From: Pseudorhodobacter antarcticus
GTDB lineage: Bacteria; Pseudomonadota; Alphaproteobacteria; Rhodobacterales; Rhodobacteraceae
Length of the DNA: 7,170 nt
Assembly: GCA_945861995.1 (NCBI GenBank)
Contig: CAMAWZ010000122.1
Coordinates: forward strand, 1 to 7,170
Direction: 5' to 3'
In this document: in pieces, positions 4,879 to 7,170 of the stretch
Layout: every line of letters starts with the position of its first letter
Position numbering within the stretch: the first letter of the stretch is position 1
Made by a program: the position numbers and the translations under genes
The notes under the pieces: model-generated
What the model saw: the letters and a program-made list of their open reading frames with translations, nothing else
What the model was told of the DNA's origin: nothing
Databases searched by the model: none

Positions 4879-6036
4879 ATGACGCGCACAGTGATCGAAT
4901 CAAAAACCAAAACCGTGGTCATCGGTTTTGAAGAACCCTTCTGCGTGATTGGCGAACGGATCAACCCTACGGGGCGCAAGAAATTGGCCGCCGAACTAGA
5001 GGCGGGCAATTTCGACACTGTGCTGCGTGATGCGCTGGAACAGGTGGCCTGCGGGGCAACCGTTCTGGACGTCAATTCGGGCGCTGTGTTTACCAATAAA
5101 ATGGCGACCGACCCGCGCTATGCCGACAACAACTTTGTCGAGCCGCCCCTGATGCGCGATTTGATTATGCGCATTCAAGAGGTTGTCGATGTGCCTTTGT
5201 GCATCGACAGCTCGGTTCCGGGCGCGCTTGAGGCGGGGCTGATGGCCTGCGAGGGCCGGCCCCTGCTAAACTCTGTCACGGGCGAAGAAGACCGGCTGGA
5301 ATTGGTGCTGCCTTTGGTTAAAAAGTATAACGTGCCTGTCGTGGCGATTTCCAACGATGACACGGGCATTTCCCAAGACCCTGACGTGCGCTTTGCCGTG
5401 GCTAAGAAAATCGTTCAGCGCGCTGCCGATTTCGGCATTCCTGCCCATGATATCGTGGTTGACCCCTTGGTTATGCCGATTGGGGCCATGGCGACGGCAG
5501 GACATCAGGTATTCTCACTGGTACGCCGCCTGCGCGAAGAACTGGGCGTGAACACGACCTGCGGCGCATCCAACATCAGCTTTGGTCTGCCGCATCGCCA
5601 CGGGATCAACGCCGCATTTTTGCCAATGGCGATTGGCGCGGGCATGACCAGCGCCATTATGAACCCCGTGCGCCAAGTGGAAATGGAGGCGATCCGCGCC
5701 GCCAATATGTTGATGAACCACGATGCCAATGGCGGCGAATGGATCCGCTTTGCCCGCGTTTTGGAAGCGGTTGAGGCGGGGGCCACATTTGCCGAAGCAT
5801 CCGCTGCCGCCAGCGCGGCCACATCGGGACGCCGCGGCGGGCGCCGTTCGCGCGAATACGGCCGTATGGGGGGGCTAGCGAGCCCCCCCACGCTACGCTC
5901 CCCCCGAGGATATTTGAAAAAAGATGAAGCGCGAACCTGCATTCTTTTGTACGTATTCATTTATGACCCGCGAGCAAACTCGCAGGTTCGGGTCAAATGT
6001 CTTGCGCCATGGCGGTGCATACTTTGCCTTGCCTAG
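4879..6036 (+). CDS. Methyltetrahydrofolate:corrinoid methyltransferase (pterin-binding domain), with aberrant C-terminal extension
   Basis: This is a DHPS-like TIM barrel that moves the N5-methyl of methyl-THF to or from a corrinoid protein, as in AcsE/MtvA/MtgA and the folate domain of MetH. Visible motifs are GERINPTGRKK (25-35), LDVNSG (63-68), CIDSS (108-112), LLNSVTGEE (129-137), VVDPLVMPIG (193-202), CGASNISFGLP (228-238) and MNPV (261-264). The barrel ends near residue 305, followed by an Ala-rich helix and a basic tail GRRGGRRSRE (317-326). There relatives, as I recall them, stop. Here the frame continues another 59 residues through a GC hairpin and a C-rich intergenic element to TAG 6034-6036. 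Codon 327 is TAC (5857-5859), one base from TAA or TAG. Stop loss, a repeat insertion or a base error could explain this; the functional protein is probably residues 1-326. No B12-binding domain is fused. Confidence 0.9.
   Translation: MTRTVIESKTKTVVIGFEEPFCVIGERINPTGRKKLAAELEAGNFDTVLRDALEQVACGATVLDVNSGAVFTNKMATDPRYADNNFVEPPLMRDLIMRIQEVVDVPLCIDSSVPGALEAGLMACEGRPLLNSVTGEEDRLELVLPLVKKYNVPVVAISNDDTGISQDPDVRFAVAKKIVQRAADFGIPAHDIVVDPLVMPIGAMATAGHQVFSLVRRLREELGVNTTCGASNISFGLPHRHGINAAFLPMAIGAGMTSAIMNPVRQVEMEAIRAANMLMNHDANGGEWIRFARVLEAVEAGATFAEASAAASAATSGRRGGRRSREYGRMGGLASPPTLRSPRGYLKKDEARTCILLYVFIYDPRANSQVRVKCLAPWRCILCLA
5867..5890. terminator. Perfect GC-rich hairpin, probable terminator, inside the extended methyltransferase frame
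   Basis: TGGGGGGGCT (5867-5876), loop AGCG, then AGCCCCCCCA (5881-5890) form a perfect 10-bp stem with a 4-nt loop. It starts 8 nt after codon 327 of the methyltransferase, about where a terminator would stand if the gene ended there. It lacks a following T-run on either strand, so it is not a classical intrinsic terminator; it may block 3' exonucleases or act in both directions. Confidence 0.6.
5899..5929 (+). repeat. C-rich intergenic repeat element of Rhodobacterales type
   Basis: The segment begins TCCCCCCGAGGATATTTG (5899-5916) and ends AAAAAAGATGAAG (5917-5929). I recall close variants (CCCCCGAGGATATTT, a short variable spacer, AAGATGAAG) in many intergenic regions of Rhodobacterales, usually just after a GC-rich stem-loop, as here. 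Only one copy is in this window, so repetition cannot be shown from it. Here the element is inside an open reading frame. Confidence 0.5.
5932..5994. repeat. Inverted repeats in the former 3' intergenic region
   Basis: CGAACCTGC (5932-5940) is matched by its reverse complement GCAGGTTCG (5982-5990) across 41 nt. The right arm overlaps a second structure, GACCC/GGGTC (5965-5969/5990-5994) enclosing GCGAG-CAAA-CTCGC (5970-5983). The latter could serve as a terminator-like hairpin for the minus-strand scp operon that ends at 6038. No T-run follows it. Confidence 0.4.
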
Positions 6037-6037
6037 G

Positions 6038-6247
6038 TCAGAAAAACCGCCGTGTTGCATTGCGGATGTGCTTGGTGCGCCCAGCCATATCGCGGCCAGC
6101 TTGCGCTTGTGCGCGTTCGGCATCGGTCATATCTGCCTCGCGCTTGCCGCGCGATGCGGCGTATTGCACGCCTTTGTTCACGGCTAAGTTCACGATCTTT
6201 TTCATGAATATGCCCATGAACATGTTGATCAGTCGGTTAACATCCAT
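6038..6247 (-). CDS. Small basic hypothetical protein (69 residues) downstream of scpB
   Basis: The function is not recognised. The protein starts MDVNRLINMFMGIFMKKIVN, an amphipathic or hydrophobic N-terminal helix that may touch the membrane, and ends in a strongly basic helix (KHIRNATRRFF). The middle contains the acidic segment MTDAERAQAQAG. The ATG at 6247 is supported by GAGGAG (6260-6255) 7 nt upstream, and that site overlaps the scpB stop codon. The start lies 4 nt after scpB, so the two genes are almost certainly co-transcribed and may be coupled. The reading frame is open further upstream, within scpB, but lacks a ribosome binding site there. In many alphaproteobacteria tatA follows scpB; this protein does not show the TatA pattern. 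Its stop is 1 nt from the stop of the extended methyltransferase frame. Confidence 0.75.
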   Translation of the reverse strand: MDVNRLINMFMGIFMKKIVNLAVNKGVQYAASRGKREADMTDAERAQAQAGRDMAGRTKHIRNATRRFF

Positions 6248-6251
6248 TGCG

Positions 6252-6935
6252 CTACTCCTCAAAAAGTTCTGATTGTCTGATATCATCGGCGTCGGTGTCG
6301 TCGTCGTTTGGCCGCGCGATATTGCCAGGTAGCGGGCGGTTATCCAGCAGCCCCGCTGCGCGCAACTCGCGCAGGCCCGGCAGATCGCGGGCGGATTCCA
6401 GACCGAAATGGTCAAGGAAAGCTTCCGTCACCACAAATGTCGCGGGCCGCCCCGGCGACATCCGCCTGCGCCCAAGGCGGATCCATTCCATTTCCAGTAA
6501 CTGATCAATCGTTCCGCGCGAGACGGCGACGCCGCGAATTTCCTCGATTTCGGCGCGGGTGACGGGCTGGTGATAGGCGATGATGGCAAGGGTTTCGATG
6601 GCCGCGCGAGACAATTTCCGCGTTTCGGTCACCTCTTTTTGCATCAGATAGCCAAGATCGGGCGCAGTGCGAAAGGCCCAAGCATCGCCCACGCGCACTA
6701 GTGCTACGCCGCGCCCTTCATATCTGCGGCGCAGATGGGCCAGCGCCTCGGCAGGATCGCAGCCATGTGGCATTCGGCTGGCGAGTTCGGCAATGCTGAC
6801 AGGCTCGCTTGCAGCAAACAAAACCGCCTCGACCATGCGTTCTTGATCGCCCATAGGCGGGGCGGCAAACAGCGTTTCCTCGCGCGCGGGGCGGTGGATC
6901 GGGCGCAGATCGTCTGGGTCTTGATCATCTATCAT
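6252..6935 (-). CDS. scpB: Segregation and condensation protein B (SMC-Scp complex subunit ScpB)
   Basis: ScpB is the dimeric winged-helix protein that binds the linker of the kleisin ScpA in the bacterial SMC condensin complex and helps compact and segregate the chromosome. The 227-residue product shows the family hallmark KLSRAAIETLAIIAYHQPVT (107-126), followed by RAEIEEIRGV (127-136) at the second winged helix. The first winged-helix domain covers about 31-100 (ERMVEAVLFAASEPVSIAEL). A segment GRRRMSPGRPATFVVTEAFLDHFGL (155-179) matches the usual GRP-x-x-F/Y-x-T-T motif, with valine in place of one threonine. The C-terminus is an acidic disordered tail (DDDTDADD). The start at 6935 overlaps the scpA stop as ATGA (6932-6935), so the two subunits are translationally coupled. 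Confidence 0.95.
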   Translation of the reverse strand: MIDDQDPDDLRPIHRPAREETLFAAPPMGDQERMVEAVLFAASEPVSIAELASRMPHGCDPAEALAHLRRRYEGRGVALVRVGDAWAFRTAPDLGYLMQKEVTETRKLSRAAIETLAIIAYHQPVTRAEIEEIRGVAVSRGTIDQLLEMEWIRLGRRRMSPGRPATFVVTEAFLDHFGLESARDLPGLRELRAAGLLDNRPLPGNIARPNDDDTDADDIRQSELFEE

Positions 6936-7170
6936 AGCGCGTCTTTAGCCCTGATTTGGATGGGCGCAAAGACCTCGGCTTGGCGCAGGGTGACTTGGCC
7001 CTGTTTGGCCATTTCCAGGCTGGCTGCGAAATGCGCGGCAAGCGCAGCACGTCGGCGCATTGGGCTGGCATCCCAGCCTTGGGGCAGAAAGGCGGTTAAA
7101 TCCGCCCAATCGCCGCCAAACCCAATCAGGTGGCGTAGGCGTTCCAGCGCCTGTTCCATGGTGAAAACAT
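6932..7170 (-). CDS. scpA: Segregation and condensation protein A (ScpA kleisin), C-terminal part
   Basis: These are the last 78 or so residues of the kleisin that bridges the SMC head domains; the frame is open to the window edge, with the N-terminal SMC-binding part beyond it. The visible part reads VFTMEQALERLRHLIG, then a segment including WADLTAFLPQG, and then a C-terminal winged helix: RRAALAAHFAASLEMAKQGQ followed by VTLRQAEVFAPIQIR. This resembles the C-terminal domain of ScpA, where a helix plus FLALLELAKxGxVxLxQxxxFxxI is standard. The ATG at 7159 is internal, not a start, because upstream codons continue the family pattern. It overlaps scpB by 4 nt. Confidence 0.9.
   Translation of the reverse strand, partial: VFTMEQALERLRHLIGFGGDWADLTAFLPQGWDASPMRRRAALAAHFAASLEMAKQGQVTLRQAEVFAPIQIRAKDAL

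Noticed and set aside
5505..5960. 151-residue open frame on the minus strand
   Set aside because: It is antisense to the conserved barrel of the corrinoid methyltransferase and includes the hairpin and C-rich repeat read backwards. No domain is recognised.
6248..6415. Longer start for the small gene downstream of scpB
   Set aside because: The upstream part overlaps scpB out of frame and has Cys/Thr-rich shadow-like sequence. A good ribosome binding site supports the ATG at 6247.

Overview
The window looks like chromosomal DNA from an alphaproteobacterium, most likely of the Rhodobacterales (Roseobacter/Rhodobacter group). Three things suggest this: protein similarity by eye, the gene neighbours (a Pot polyamine permease pair, ppx-rlmE, a short methylene-THF reductase with a pterin-binding methyltransferase, and scpA-scpB), and a C-rich CCCCCGAGGATATTTG...AAGATGAAG element of a kind I associate with Rhodobacterales intergenic DNA. 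No tRNA, rRNA, CRISPR array, insertion sequence or phage gene was seen. Coding density is high.

Layout. (1) Positions 1-1491, + strand: the end of one polyamine ABC permease (PotH/PotB type), the complete second permease (PotI/PotC type), and an 86-residue protein of unknown function. All three are joined by short overlaps, so they read as one operon. (2) Positions 1551-3445, - strand: ppx (exopolyphosphatase / pppGpp phosphohydrolase family) followed by rlmE (23S rRNA 2'-O-methyltransferase), coupled by an ATGA overlap. The rlmE stop codon lies in a 15-bp tandem repeat that places three TAG stops in one frame. (3) Positions 3446-3608: a divergent intergenic region with several inverted repeats, two of which are mutually exclusive. 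(4) Positions 3609-6036, + strand: a C1 (folate/cobalamin) cassette with a 102-residue 'virulence factor' family protein, a divergent methylenetetrahydrofolate reductase and a methyltetrahydrofolate:corrinoid methyltransferase. The last gene appears to have lost its normal stop, so its reading frame runs through a strong hairpin and the intergenic repeat. (5) Positions 6038-7170, - strand: the end of scpA, all of scpB and a 69-residue basic protein, tightly packed.

How the genes fit together. The permeases import polyamines across the inner membrane. Ppx/RlmE link phosphate or stringent metabolism with ribosome maturation. The C1 cassette would make 5-methyl-THF and pass its methyl group to a corrinoid protein. 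The pterin domain stands alone here, with no B12-binding, homocysteine or reactivation domain. This fits either a split methionine synthase or a methylamine/betaine-type demethylation pathway whose other parts lie elsewhere. ScpA/ScpB are the kleisin and winged-helix partners of the SMC condensin.

The most interesting items are the stop-loss extension of the methyltransferase, the potentially switching leader in front of the C1 cassette, the triplicated stop of rlmE, and the reductase lacking the usual active-site Asp. No clearly new multi-gene system is evident.
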